Assembly: GCA_003260075.1 (NCBI GenBank)
Contig: QLIY01000377.1
Coordinates: forward strand, 1 to 64,000
DNA: 64,000 nt
Source of the DNA: Phallusia mammillata
Lineage: Eukaryota > Chordata > Ascidiacea > Phlebobranchia > Ascidiidae
Direction: 5' to 3'
In this document: piece by piece, positions 36,701-51,700 of the stretch
How the letters are laid out: each line of letters starts with the position of its first letter
How positions within the stretch are numbered: position 1 is the first letter of the stretch
The notes under the pieces: generated by a model
Databases searched by the model: none
Told to the model about the DNA's origin: nothing
Seen by the model: only the letters and a program-made list of their open reading frames with translations
Made by a program: the position numbers and the translations under genes

Positions 36701-39700
36701 GTGACCCACTCGTAACTGTCGCCTTAAGGATGGTAACACAATCTATAAAGACCGCAGGATTGGCCAAATTCGAAAAATCTGAACATTCATTTATCGTCCC
36801 CTTGAATGTATTCAGTTTTTTAATCGAGTTTCGTGTAATGAACTAAAATACGATTTAAAGTTTACTTGGAGATTTTAAAAAGGCACTTTTTTTTATCCAA
36901 CGAGAAATTTTAAGTATTCTGTGCAATCGTTTATTCTCATGCAACCGATTTTCAAGTGCCTTTAGGTTTGAATTCGGTTTATACCATGTCAAACTTTTTC
37001 TCATATTAAGTGACTGCTAAAAAAACGTTTTTTGTTCTCATACAGCTTTGTCAAGTGTCTAGGTATTCTCATTATGGTGTAAATATAAGGCTTTCAATTT
37101 GGTTCAATCAGACATTGTCGATTTAAACTTCCCTAACAATAGCGGCTGTTCTATCACTTAACAGAAGTAGGGGCGAAGTACTTTACAACTGGAACAACGG
37201 TTTGTCTGTTGAACGTGTATTAGGCCTTGTGGTGGCACAACAAAAACATGTTAACATTTCAATATCGGCCAGCAGATTGTGTTTGCGCTCAACCGTCAAC
37301 TCGTAGTACGCATATGTGGTTAATTTTTAATATCTGGCTTTAGGTACATACAATTTGGGTACACACTTACTACATTGTCAATTTGAAAGCACACACATTG
37401 CATATTAATCTATTAAATGCCATTTTGGTACATATAACACTGCACTAATAGCTAGTGAAAGGGGTTAAAGTATTGGTATCATTCTCCACACCAACCGATT
37501 TTAAATGGACATTTTTCCTATGCATACCGAGGCATGATCGTTTAAGCAGTTTGTTTGCAATAAATCAATGTCAATTTTGACGCGCCTTAAGGTCTTGATT
37601 TAGGAGCTTACCAATTTTTTCAATGGCTTCGTGAATTAGTAAGCCACTAAATCAAACGGTAGAAATAATATACCAATTTTTAATCCGGCATGTCCATGAA
37701 CGTTAAACCCTGCCTAAATACATATTTGTTTTCACACATGAAAGCTATGGTTATTGTTGCTTGCTGAAAACCTAGTTGAAGAACGCTTTATTGGGTACAC
37801 GTATCCAGTCTTTGATGAGACCAGCAATGCTGTCAGAGTCGTCAGCTGGAAGTCAGTGCCTCGCGACTCAAACCTGGGGCGTGCTTTTATATGATGCGGA
37901 AGTATGATAGTTCCAATAATAATACACACTGCATCGCTAGTCGTGTGAGCTATGCTGGTTGCATAAGCGTGGAAAAATTACCTAAACGGCTATGTGCTCT
38001 AAATTGTGACACACACATGAGGCAGACTTAACATCAACAAGGGTCTTAGGTCTTAAGAGGAAGCCGCCTACTTCGTTATACCGCCTGAATCGCAGCGCTT
38101 GACAGTTGTGTTGTGAATTTATCGAACCTTTAGAGTAGTATTTCTACATAAAAAATGCAATATTTTCTAATTTACGTTTTATTTGACAGTTCGATGCAAC
38201 GTATTGAATTCTTGTCTAAAACATGGATTTAAAATCTTTTCTTCATAAAAAATCGTTACGATGCATTTGGCAAGTGTGCTTGGCCGCAAAATTATCGCAC
38301 ACATAAAAAGATTAAGTTTGCGACAACGACATATCCTTCGTACAGTTTTAATAATTTATGTTTCCAAAAACATGCCTTTATATTACACTATTACATTTTC
38401 GCATGGACTTCATGTGTTTAAAATACAGCCAAAGTTTTAAAAATTTGCGGGCTCCCTTGCTCTGCTTGGGGCGTATGTTTCCGAATTATACAAACACCTA
38501 ACGTTGCTCGGACAAAGACCTGAACAGCTGCTTTTCAATTTGTGTATATTGGCTTTAGCGCTTCAGTTAACGTTATGCCATGATTTATGCTTCAGTCCCA
38601 ACGCGGCTATTCGTCCATAACGATTGTAGCCAAACTCGGGTACTGAATAATTTATTGCCGTCCGGGCTGAATGGATGTGGTTGTGCAGGTTTGTGCCTTC
38701 GCTTCACCCGGCGAATATCTCCAAGATGGGTTCATCAAAAATGCAATTTTTGCCGTTGTCGACATGTGATTATGTATTCATTGGGACGAATCGCAATATG
38801 GATTTTGCGTCATATTTGTCACGAGTTTTACGAGAATCGATTTTTAGGGGGCATGAATTTTAACACAAATTGATCTAAATCAGAACACAAATGACACACA
38901 ATGTCCTCACAGGCGAGGTGAGTGTTAAATTAACACTGATTGTTGTTGTTTTAACGTCGGCTTGCGGAAAAGCGCCTAAACGTCCGTCACCAACCGTATG
39001 TTGTATTGCAGTTCCTGACGTTTGTTTTGTGCTTTGAGGAAGTTGACAGCCCCTACGTAGGGCATTGTCTCCCTATGTCAGTTACTGTTAAAACATACCA
39101 AAGCAGTGTAGTTACTTTGGTGACCAGGGGTGTGATTAAAAATCCGTTATGAATTCATTTTCCAACCTGTTTAATGTTGGTATATTTCTTGCCTAATCAA
39201 CATAATTCGCCAATTTATTAGACTAGATGTTTTGATTTTAGCTTTAATGTTGGATTAGCCTCCACATATTTAACATAACAGCATTGCCATAAATAATTTT
39301 GCAGCAACAAACATTATTTGAACAGTTGCTATAGGTTATCGTTTCGCTTTATCGACATTCCATTGGTGTCAATTACATTAGCAGTCATGGACAGTTGCGT
39401 TGTAAGTTTCAATTATTTGATAAGAACAACAAATGTTTTGCCCTTTTAGAAATACCAGATGTGTTTGAGCCTTGTTTGCCGCAATACCTTCCCAACACAA
39501 GGTGTACAAAAAACAAGTTGCATTTTTTGAAAAAAAGCGTCTGTCGTTTGCCAACCGACACACAGGAATTTCTTGTTTAATACAACCTTGCGTTAAAGGG
39601 CAAGGATATCTGATGGCCGCCACTTCGACACTTTTAAATCGTACCTTTTGGGGAAACTCACGCTGCATGTAGAGGTTTTATATTGAAAATGTTCAGTCCA

Positions 39701-42700
39701 CAAACTAACACAGCAAACTCAGTGGTGGGATTCAGCCGGTTCGCACAGGTTATATAGTCTCACGAAATTTTATGAGATCAGTGAACCGATTAGCATTACT
39801 GGTTACTGCCAATGGACTTTTTGTAACAAAACCGGCTGAAAAATATGACCTTTGTGATAGAACCGGCTTACAACAAATTTGAATCCCACCACTCAGCGAA
39901 CTGATGCAAAATTTACCATGTTAAATCATGTTACTAATGAAACACTATTGTTCATGTCATGCTTTTCGAAGTTACTCTTGATATTTCTCGCGCGCATGTA
40001 GCTGTGATGTCACAATGGCTTCAAACGAAAGTGATGCCAGAAGGTCAACTCTTAGCGCCCAGCCAATGACCTTTAAACTTTTGCTGGTCGCGTTGTTGCT
40101 GAAAAGCTTGGCCTCCCGTGAAGTTAGGTGGCTCTGCACTCCTGTGATTGTGATGTCACAATAAATTTATAACCTTCAAAATCACATCACCCCATGCTGC
40201 GATTCGTGCGCGTTTGCCCTGGAACAACCTTTGTTTGTATCTATCCCTGTGTTGTAACCTGAACCCCGTTCTCCAAGAGGTGTAATTACCTGAGACCTTT
40301 GTGTCTGTTATGTTTTTTGAAGTGCATTTTTTCAGCCGCCTATTACAGCTGATACATGTTAGTTCTATTTTATTGCATTATATTATGAAAACTTGCACAA
40401 ATTTAGTCCATTTTTATGTGCAAGATGGAACTAAAATCCTATAGTTGCTATATAGTCCGGTTTTATGCAATTAAACCAACCATTTATGCTTCTGGAAGAC
40501 AACCTATAAGTGTTAGGGTATTTTTGTTGTTCCAATCTCAAAAGCTGTGCAGAATTGCTTACTAAGTATAATAAACTGTTTTAAATAAAAAATACACACT
40601 TAAAAATAGGTGAAACCAACATAATAGATACATAGTGAATTTACAACCATGTTACAATCAAACAAGCAATGCAAGATTTTTTTTCCCAATGCCGATTTGG
40701 AATAAACTTACATTAGAGTTTTGATACTACCAAAGTCCTCTCGTTTACCATATTTCTACATCTTTTTCAGTTTGTGGAGATATACATGGACAGTTTTTTG
40801 ATCTTATGAAGCTTTTCGAGGTGGGCGGCAACCCAGCAAACACAAATTATCTTTTTCTGGGTGATTATGTTGACCGAGGTTACTACAGTATAGAGGTAAG
40901 CATTATGCACATTTACAGCTTTGTAATTAAAATGTCAAGCAGTGTGACTTGCACAAAGCAAAATGTTACACAGGTTGATCTATTTTCTTAAACTGTTGCA
41001 AATACCTTAGTACCAGTAGATTTGCATTAGCATTAACAGATTTTTAAGAAGGCATAAAATTAGGACATAAATTTTAGAATGCAAAACTTATACCTTTTTT
41101 TCTGAAAAAAACAAACAAACAAAATAGGCCTTGAAAGTAAGATTTACCAACATAAAATTGGCTACACAAATGTCTTGCCCGATAAAGTTTTTAAAAACCT
41201 GTATTTACAATCTTGTTCATATTATGCATCACATGTAAGATAAAACAGTTGTTAGAAATAAAATCTTGAATTTAAATAGAAAGGTCTGCACTATGTGGTA
41301 TGCCAGCAGCACACATACTATATTGCTTTATCTTTTTACAAATGGGCAATGCATAATTTATGTCCATTTTGGCAAATGTGTTTGTATTTCGTTTCTACAG
41401 CAGGGTGTTGATGTATCTCTTATAAAGCATTGTAACATTATCAAATGGGTAAAATATGTGGATATTTTTACACTAATAGTAACAAGAACGTTGTATTCTT
41501 TAGTGACCTGATATAACCAGGGTGTGTTTTAAGGGGTCGGCAACCTTTTTTTTGCACTGCAGGCCGGTTTTAAAACTAAAATTTTGTCGTGGACCGGTCT
41601 TAAAAAAACTACAAATATATAGCTATAAAAATGCTTAAATTAGTTTATCATGTGCGGGATACATGGGCAAAATGTTTTATAGCATTTAACCTGAAAAATT
41701 ATACGGCCCGGTAACGAACTCCTTACTGACCGGTGCTGTTGCCGACCACTGTTTTAAACTATGCATTTAAAAAAACAAAAGGTTTTTACATATGGCACAA
41801 CATTTATAGTTTGCTGAGAATAATTTCACTAAAAATTTAAAAATGTTAAAAAATCTGTGCATAAAGTTCTAAAAATCTGTCCATAAATATTTGACGTGCA
41901 CTAAATCGGTATTAAAAAAACACAGTTTGTATTTGCAATGAATGTTGGTGATTTGACAAGCAGTCATTTGGTTTGCATGGATTTTGTGCTGGGCTCATTT
42001 GACGTGTTGACTATAGATTATTGACTGCTGAGCTTTTATTACCCCTTGCCTGTCAAAGGTAGAAAGCTTTATTGATTTTACCATGTTCAGCCTAACAAGG
42101 GAACTGCTTGGGTTTATGATTGAAGGTATCCATTATGCTTCCACACTTTTAATCATTGATCAGTAAACTGCACAAAAAATACTTACTTCTTATGTTTATG
42201 TGTACTGATACAGCTGTAACTTTGCTCATTGGGTTGTTTAGTTGTTGATAAAAACAAAAAGTGATGATGTAAAAGTCTGACTTATGTTGTACGTTGTCCA
42301 AATACCCTTTTTGTAAAAGCCCTAACCACAAAATTGTTTGACTACAAGCCAAGAATGTGACAATCATCATCTCATTTTTAACCAGTGTTAGTGCACTGAC
42401 CTTTTAAACTGAAGCGTGGTAAAATTTATTTTCTGTTTAAAGCCGTTTAAAAATTGAACTATTGCCTTTCTGAAAACTTAAGTTTTCAAGTTTTAATTTG
42501 GTTTTATTAGTAACAGATTTTATTTCCTTCAGATACATTGTATGTCAAATTAATTCAGGTAGCTGTTTTTATAAATTAAGTCTTTACAAATGTCTACATA
42601 ATTTAATATTAAACTAAAAAAATGAGACAAAATCATAAATATGTAAAAGGAAAAACAAAACAGAGATTATTTACTTATTTTTTGTCTGGAAGTTATGTCA

Positions 42701-45700
42701 AATTAAGTTGGTTAGCTTTTCTTTGTAATCAAATCTTCACAAATGATAATTTAATAAATATCAGAAAATTTTAAACTAAAAAATTGTGTTGAAATCATAA
42801 AGACATAAAAGGAAAAACCGCAGAGATTATTTGCTTATTTTTTGACCGGAAGTACAGTTAAGTTCCTGACATTGTTGTGCTTGTTTTGTCAACACAGTGT
42901 GTGCTCTACTTATGGGCATTGAAGATTCTCTATCCTTCTACCCTGCACCTGTTGCGTGGCAACCATGAATGCCGTCATCTCACAGAATACTTCACCTTCA
43001 AACAAGAATGTAAGTTTTTTTCATCTGCAAAAAACATTGACTTTCCTAAAGGTCAAGTTTAAGTCTTTAGAAAACCTATTTTTGGGAGCGACAAGATGTA
43101 CTTTTGGTTTTAAGGTAAAGATTTTTGATCTAAAATCTCAGACTATTTATATTTTGGTGGCTAAAATATGTGAAATGCTATATTAGGGTGTTCGAATATT
43201 GTGTGTTTTGTTAAGTTCCTTGGTTTCAAAAACTTTTCAGTATAGACCTAATTCACTTACATTTTCTGATTTATATCCTAATTTGCATTGCAATTTGTGA
43301 AAGTCACACATAGTCAATTTCATTGCATATTATTAAATTGTGGCACTTAGCTTGGTATTCTGTTCTTGAAGTGCTTTAGACCAGGGGTGTGTGAAATGAT
43401 TTAGACCAGGGGTGTGCAACCTTTTTCGTCGGTGGGCCACATAACCAATTTTGTCCCCCCCCCCATATTATTAAATTGTGGCACTTAGCTTGGTATTCTG
43501 TTCTTGAAGTGCATGATTTAGACTTATGTTGAAAAACTGCACAAAAAATCTCTCCAGAACAGGACAAGTTTATTGTGCAATAGTGCGTTGTGTGCATTCA
43601 AGCAAAGTCTAGCATCCACTCACATATTTGTTTACACAACTGGCTGCGCTTATTGATTGAAGTGGTTTTAAAACTTACTCTTGAAATGCACTGGTAGTTC
43701 CAAATCATTGCACTGGTAGTTCCAAATCATTGCACATTGGCATTTTCCTTCTTTTTATGCCAGTTGATAGTATAAAATGGTCATTTTAGGCCACAGAAGA
43801 TATACACTTTTAGAGTATCCAGGTCTTTACCCTTGCAAAGTTTATTATGTTTTGACATATGCTCAAAATTTAAAAAATATAATGGAAAAGGAGTTTGTTG
43901 GGGAAATTTGGTAGTGGTTTGTACACCATGTTTTTCACTTAATCCGCATAAAATTGCATTTAAAGCAAAACATAATGTTATTGCTGGCCTGAGCTTTAGT
44001 ATTGGTTCAACCATTCTATACTGGATTGTATTAAAACTGTTTTTTAGGTGGTCACATTTTACCAACATACAGCGCAATAGCTGTTTTAACCAATAAACAA
44101 AAGTGCTGCAGCTAAAACTATTGTTTCTTTAGGTAAAATAAAGTACAGTGAAAAGGTGTACGAAGCTTGCATGAATGGATTCGATTGCTTGCCACTAGCT
44201 GCTTTAATGAACCAGCAATTCTTGTGTGTTCACGGAGGACTGTCCCCAGAACTGCATAGTCTCGATGATATCAAAAAGGTAATATTCAATGTTTGACTAC
44301 TACATATTTGTAACCATATTTTAAGTATGAATTGTTTATTGACCAATAGCGTTGCTACGCAAATGCTGTTTTTATTTGTTTGTCCGAAATGTTTTTCACA
44401 TTAAAGAGTTTTTTACAGTAATGTCCTGTTGTTAACAGTAAGTTACATTTGTATAAAATTGATGATTAATCTCTTGGAGACTCATTCTGATTTTTTTATG
44501 TAAATCCATTAATTAAACACTATGTACAAATAAACCATAAACCTCAGTAAACAAAACCTCGGTTAAGATCTTCTCCTATTTAGGACAAAACTCGAGGTAC
44601 AAACGATTTGTAATGTGGTAAGACTTAAACTAATCGACATTGGTTAAAATAACCAGACAATTTTTTTACCGTATTCAGCAAGTGTGTAAATATAAAACTT
44701 ATATGTTTTTCTTTTAATACATTAAAATGCCACAAAGTTATTTAAGCCTATGTTGGGTTCAATCAATATATTTTTGAATTCAAATACAATCACAACATCT
44801 ACCAGCTTTTTGGCTGCACATCAAACGAGGCCAAACCATAACCGATGCTAAAGATTCAATTGAGGGTCTTTTGTTTTTATAGTTGGACCGCTTCAAAGAA
44901 CCTCCAGCATTTGGTCCAATGTGCGATATTCTGTGGTCAGATCCATTGGAAGATTTCGGCAATGAACATTCTGACGAACATTTCTCGCACAATACTGTCC
45001 GAGGATGTTCTTACTTTTACAGGTATTTGCATTATTATCTGTTTGATTTCATGACAAAAATACACACTGATTTACTTTATTTTGGGCAGTAATGTTTTTT
45101 TTGCACAAGATTTAAAAAAAATTGTACACATAATATATACAAATTTGCATCTTAAATAGTTTTGATGAAAGTTGATTTACTTACAAATTTTGCCATTTGT
45201 TGAGGCAATATAGTTCCATCTTTTTGCACCGGATTTATTCTTTATTTTTTACTCATAATAGATAAAATTTGCGTTTTTAATATTTTTGACCCAAGTTGGT
45301 TTACTTTCAAATTTTACCAGTTTAGTTGCCGCTGACAATGACATCTTCTGTAGCAGTTTGCAAGTAGAATGTGCCACAGATACCACAATAAATGCTTTGT
45401 GTAAGCACTTAATTTCTTATTCATTGTCTTGTATTTGCAGTTACCCAGCAGTTTGTGAATTTCTTCAACACAACAGTCTTTTATCACTGATCCGAGCTCA
45501 TGAAGCTCAAGATGCAGGGTAAGAAAAATGTGCTACTCTTTGCTTTGTAGGCTCTGTGTTTACTGTTTGCATAAAACACTTAAGAAATATTTAACCTTAA
45601 GATTGAAAAAAAATGCATGCAGTAAACCTTGGTTAAAATGAGTTTGGTTAACCTGGATGTTTGCCTAATTTGGACAAAACTTGACATGCAAATGATTTGT

Positions 45701-48700
45701 AATGTGGTAAGGCTTTAACTAATCGACATCGGTTAATTCGGATCTGCGCCTAATCCGGACAATTTTTTTATGCCAAATGGGTCCGGATTAACAGAGGTTT
45801 ACTACAGTCAAAATTTACTGCAAGATTGTGGTTTTGTGCGTGATTTTTTGTGTTGAGGAATAAAAGCTGTTTTTCCAAAGATCATTGCCTTAATCGCTGT
45901 TAATTTGCAGTTACCGAATGTACAAGAAAAGTACAGTGACCGGCTTCCCATCTCTTATAACAATTTTCTCTGCACCAAATTACCTCGATGTATACAACAA
46001 CAAAGGTATGCATACAGAGCTGAAAGTCATATTTTTCTATAAATGACAGTTGATTAAAATTTAGCATTACTAGCTGCCCATTGTACAAAATATTGCTTAA
46101 GTTTTGTAACTCAAACTCAAGTTAAGTTAAAAACTGGTGACTCCACTGAAGTCTAAGACTTTGATAAAAAGGCAGTTAGCAAAAAAACAATGAGTTAAGG
46201 CATTTTGAAAAAGTATGTGTTATACTGTTAACAACATGTTTTTGTCTTGTAGCTGCCGTGTTAAAGTATGAAAATAATGTGATGAACATTCGGCAGTTTA
46301 ACTGTTCCCCTCACCCATACTGGCTTCCCAATTTTATGGATGTTTTCACATGGTCTCTTCCATTTGTGGGTGAAAAAGGTAAGACCATGTACATTCAGGG
46401 TTTTGGCTTGGTATTTTAATCATTTTGTTAGTTTTTCCTACTAACAAGCACTGAAACTGTCTTCCAATTACTAAAAATGGTCTCAGATAAATTTTGAAAA
46501 CACCATCTGAACTGGTGCATAATGGGACACAGAAGCTGTAATGCATTAGTTTTTGCAAATTAAAAAACAGCAATTTCCCCCCCCCCTGTTTTCACATGGT
46601 CTCTTCCATTTGTGGGTGAAAAAGGTAAGACCATATACACTGCTCAGCCTTTCAGGTGTTTTCATCATTTTGTCTCTAACAAGCACAAAACAAAAACGCT
46701 AAAAATGGTCCCAGATAAATTTGAAAAATCAAAATCATATACTGGCTTGTATCTTTTTACCTGTAAAATGAAGTGTTTTTGTAAAGCTGATTAAAATACA
46801 GCAACTTAGGACACCCAACAAAATCTTTATTAGCAGTCCAAACATAAAAAAACTGCTCAAAATGAACCTTAAAAAAGTGTTTTAACACCCAAGCCATGCT
46901 ACCAATGTAAATGATTGAAATAAATACACCTTGTTAAATGGTTGAACATCTCATCAATGTTTTATTTCATCACTTAACACTCATGTTACTTCAATGTAAT
47001 TCAGTATATGTGGCTGTCATTTTACATCCCACAATACCCATGGGATTGTCTTCTTTACCACAAGATAATGTGAAGCATGTTTTGCAATTGAATTACTTAA
47101 CCAAGGCAAATGATACTTCCAGGCAAATAAGTTATGGCCACCTAAACCCTTTAAACGTTATATTAATTTAAAAAACTAAAAAAAAACAGTTTTGTTCATA
47201 TGCCAGTAGTGAACTTTTTGCCATGTATGGATTTTATTTTTTAACATGCAAATTCCAGTTTTAAGCTAAAGCACAAGGTAAAAATGTTATGTTTGGTTGA
47301 TGGTAAACCTTCAAAAAATAGTAGAGCTGCTAACACAAAAAGATTGCTAAATACTTGTAGCAAGCGTTAAGAGCGCAGTTATTTAAATTAACACTAAGAC
47401 TGGTATAGGGAACTCAATTTAACGCTAGGCACTAATTCTTTAGGTTGATTTTATTGCTATTATTCTTATGAAACCTTGGCCCAACACTAATAGATCAGCA
47501 TTTTTACACAAAGTGCATTAAAAATATTCACAAATGCTCTTTCCGCCGCCTAACAATATTTAGCAATCTTGTCTGGTGTGAGTTCTTGTGTTAGTAGATT
47601 TCCCTGGAAAAAAATTAACAACCAAATTTTGTTGATCTCAATTCAAAAATGTCAAATGTTTGTTTATGTAATGTCGACGTTTGTTTTTTACATGTTTAAC
47701 ACAAACAAAGTCAAAATTAGGCCTAATACCATTTAACAGCTGTTACATTAACCTACATGCTTACTATTGCTTTAACACCCGTCCATTATTATTTAGTCAC
47801 AGAAATGCTGGTGAATGTTCTGAACATCTGTTCTGATGAGGAACTTATGTCAGAAGGTGACGACAACTTTGAAGGTAAGCTTGTCCATGTGACATTGCAA
47901 ATCAAAACTAATCCTTTAGTCTATGTGTTTGTATTCTGTGCTGTCGTCACCTAGTATCGGGGTAACAAAAATAGGTTTAACTTTAAGACTTCATAGTTCG
48001 GATACTGAAACTGTTTTAATGTTTCGGACACAAAAATCATCTGATAAATACAAACTGCTTTAAATTAGCTGTTGCTCCCAGGCATAATGTATAAACGAGT
48101 ATTGCTCTTCCAGCAGTTTTTATGCGCCTTGTATTTGACATTAAAACGTCGCATATTTATAACCCCCCCCCCAAATCATCTGATAAATACAAACTGCTTT
48201 AAATTAGCTGTTGCTCCCAGACATAATGTATAAACGAGTATTGCTCTTCTAGCAGTTTTTATTCGCCTTGTATTTGACATTAAAACGTCGCATATTTATA
48301 TTCAAACTTCTTGAAAAGCAAAACTCGTTTATACCAACTGCTCTATTTTGTCATATTTGCGTAAAGATTTCAGAAAGGCAATATAGAAGAAAATAAAAAA
48401 ATTGTAGCGCACTAAACTGGTTTTGCTGCCAGGAAAAAGGTTTTACTCCCAGGAAACAAACTGGCGTTTCACTATTTCGCACAAGGCCACCCCCTATCAG
48501 TACTTGTGAATAATTGATCACATGTCCCATTACGCCCCTTCTTAGATTGATTTGCAACATTTGCTGATTATTTTATTCTTCTAATTACTATATGAGGGAA
48601 AAAATCAATTCTGAATAAAGCAAAATTTTGTCACATTGCAATTTGCATGCAACTATGCAGAAAGTTATTTTTTCTTTTATTTAATGTTTACTTTAGCTTT

Positions 48701-51700
48701 TCTTGGTCAGCAAAATAGGTTTAAATTCCAGTTTGTTCCCAAAATTTGCACTTCATTTTCTGAAATGTAACATTGCAAAAACAAAAACAAAAACTTTTAT
48801 ATTCATAAAAAAGACTTTTTATTTGCTTTGTATTTTGATTTTTTTTTTAAATTGAATAAAAGTATCTACCAAATTTGTTTAAAAAAACACAGGTGCATTA
48901 AACTTTCAGTCCAATATTTGAGTGAATGTTTTAGGGAAAATAGTTTAACTGCAAATGTTGCAAAAACAAAAACAGTTATGCTTTAAATCCCCACCAATTT
49001 GCATCCTAGAGCCCTTAAAAAAGCGCTGGAACATTATGTCAATGGCAGGTAAAGAAAAACCACGCAAAATGCTTGCAAACGTCATGCGCTTAGCACAAAC
49101 TGTGGTGTTGCTTCCACCCCTGTTCGTTTGTTCGTTGGCACTTATCGACTGAATCAAGATGCACTGAGCGTCCCCGGCTGCGGCATTTGACTGTCAATAA
49201 CTGACACTGGTCATACATTATTCATGTGTGGTTTAGATGGCCCGGACCAGGCAACTGTGACACTACAATGCCAAATTTTTCATAACTTCACACGTTGCTC
49301 TTTAATAATTTAAACCCTTCAAGTTGTATACAATATCAGTCACAATGAAACAGCATCGATATGCTTTTGACAGTTTTATTGAACTTTTGTGGAAATGGTT
49401 TAAACCTTTTTTTATTCCAACAATGTAACAGTCACAGGTATCCTTATTATTACTCTTATCTTCTTTAAATTAAGAGTATAAATTCCAAGTTATATTTTAC
49501 GTTTTAGGGAGTATGTATGTTGTTTGTGTTTTTGTTGTTGTTTAACAGCACTTATACACTTAGGCAAACTAGTTCACACACATTTTTAACATTGATTTTG
49601 TCCTCACAGGCATGGTTAATGGTAAGAAGGGTGTGTGCATATATGTAGTTTTAGTCTAGTATGCTGCACGACTATTGTCTGTCTGGTGTTTTGTAAGATT
49701 ATCATTGAGTGCTAAACTTAAATTTTGGACAACACATCACTTTGGACGAAGTGTTCAGTTGAATTATGACTTTTGGGTTGGTGGTCTTGGCCCCCCCCCC
49801 GAAGGGTGTGTGCATATATGTAGTTTTAGTCTAGTATGCTGCACGACTTTTGTCTGTCTGGTGTTTTGTAAGATTATCATTGAGAGCTAAACTTAAATTT
49901 TGGACAACACATCACTTTGGACGAAGTGTTTAGTTGAATTATGACTTTTGGGTTGGTGGTCTTGAGGTCTGTTGGCATTTGGATATCTGTGATTAACATA
50001 TGTAAATATAATTGGCAAGTCTATAAATTACTTGTATTTGAAACAATTGCTCAACAAGTGTTAAATGGAAATATTTGTGAAGTTGTTATGCATTGCTAAC
50101 ACTATGCAGAAGCATTGTACAAAATTTGCGCTGTTTTGTTTATTATAACTTACTGGGTGTATGTGAACAGTTGAATATTATTTGAAAATTATTTAGAAGC
50201 ATCTCATTCAGCTAGTCTTCTCAGTTTGTTTGTAATGCACCAGTCGTTTATCTCACAGAACAAGTAGATTTTGCATGGTTGCAAACACAAACAACACACA
50301 TGTTGCACAGCTCTTGTACACACATTTGACATTCACTACTCCCAAATTATCTGTTGTGCTTACATTCCTGCACTGCATGACTTAGCTTTACCATGCTTGT
50401 TGTGGTCCAAAGACAAGTCTGTCTCAGATTGTTGCATCAAATTTTACACTGAGGTGAATTTTTAATCATAAATGGATTGAATGCCTGAAAGCACTGTGGT
50501 GTGTAGCTTTTTGATACTGTTGCAACTATGTTCTAATTTGAAAACCAATAATTCTAGGTGTAAGTGGTGACTTGGTTAAGCTTTTGTAATGAAAGGACTT
50601 AAAGTAAACTTCAAGTCTCTGTTATCAATTTTCAGCACAAGAAAGTTTACCATTTTTGTGACTACAGTCTTGTAGCAAAATGTTTTTTGGTCAAATTAAA
50701 TAATTTAAATGCTAACGCAAATTGGACCAAGTTTTTTCTTTGATTTCTGTATTTAGAGGTCATTCTGTCACATTTGTACAAAATTTAGGTCAAATTTTCA
50801 CTTGTCTTCTTAAGTTTGTATAATTCTCCTAAAGTTTTGTATTTAGCAATATGGAGTGCATGTGGTACGATCAAAATAGTAACAAATTTGGTCTGAACAA
50901 AGTCACATATAATTTTAGTTTTAACATGTGATAATTGATAGATTTTTAGTCTCCAAAATACCACACATATTTATCTTTTGTTTATTTAAATACTACCTTT
51001 GACATACATTTACCCTAAATTCATAGCTAGTAATATGTGTACTTCAATTTGCATGTGCGCAGTGTCATAAATACTTATATAACGCGGTAGGACTGCAGGT
51101 TATGCACCTCTGTATTAGGAGGACGGGTCCCAAGCTAATCAATAATGGAGATTACAATTTTGCCAAGTTATAGATTTCCTTTTTATAGAATAAGGATAAC
51201 CAAAGTTGACTTTTTTTGCATATTTCAGTTGATTTAGGCTTTTTTCCAAAAGCCCGATCTTAGTATTTTTCTGTTTGTAAATCAGTATATCCTGCTCGAC
51301 AGATTACATTGAAAAACAGCTCCGAATAAGCGCATCATTTTTACGCACAATGAGCACCAATAGGTCGCAATTGCAGCGACAAAATTCTGGTCATTTAGCC
51401 CCCCCTACCAATCTTGGTAAGTGGAAGGTGTAGCTGCTGTTTTCAGCTGTTTCGGAGTTGCAACTGCTGTTTCAACTAATAGGAGTTGCTTTTCAGTAGA
51501 CATCAACAGTATTTAGAAAATTGGGTGTCGTTGTGGTAGTGTGTTTTCCCTTTTTTAACTACATTTGAATGTTAGGTTCAGTCTACTCTAAGCTAATTCG
51601 TATCTTTGTGAGGTTTGTAGAGAAACCTTAAAATTCTTTCATAGGTTTTTTGAAACTGGGAAAACTTGCCTATATATGTTTTATGTTGTAGCATTGTGTT

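Larger units (their letters stand above)
32218..40770. other. 8.5-kb calcineurin A intron; transposons and one duplication, no nested gene recognised
   Basis: It holds duplicated sequence around the 10-C run at 33502-33511, a pogo-like MITE (33651-33859), a hAT-like MITE (36173-36369) and another at 39720-39894. Long ORFs are short and unlike known proteins. Such a large intron may hold regulatory DNA, but I can point to none. Confidence 0.55.

Noticed and set aside
37770-37890. Possible tRNA or structured RNA (CTCAAACCTGGGGCG on the + strand)
   Set aside because: I could not form the acceptor, D and T arms of a tRNA on either strand.
46587-46625. Second copy of a calcineurin exon end as another alternative exon
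   Set aside because: It has a donor but no acceptor, encodes the same residues, and directly follows a 10-C join, so it is the allelic copy.
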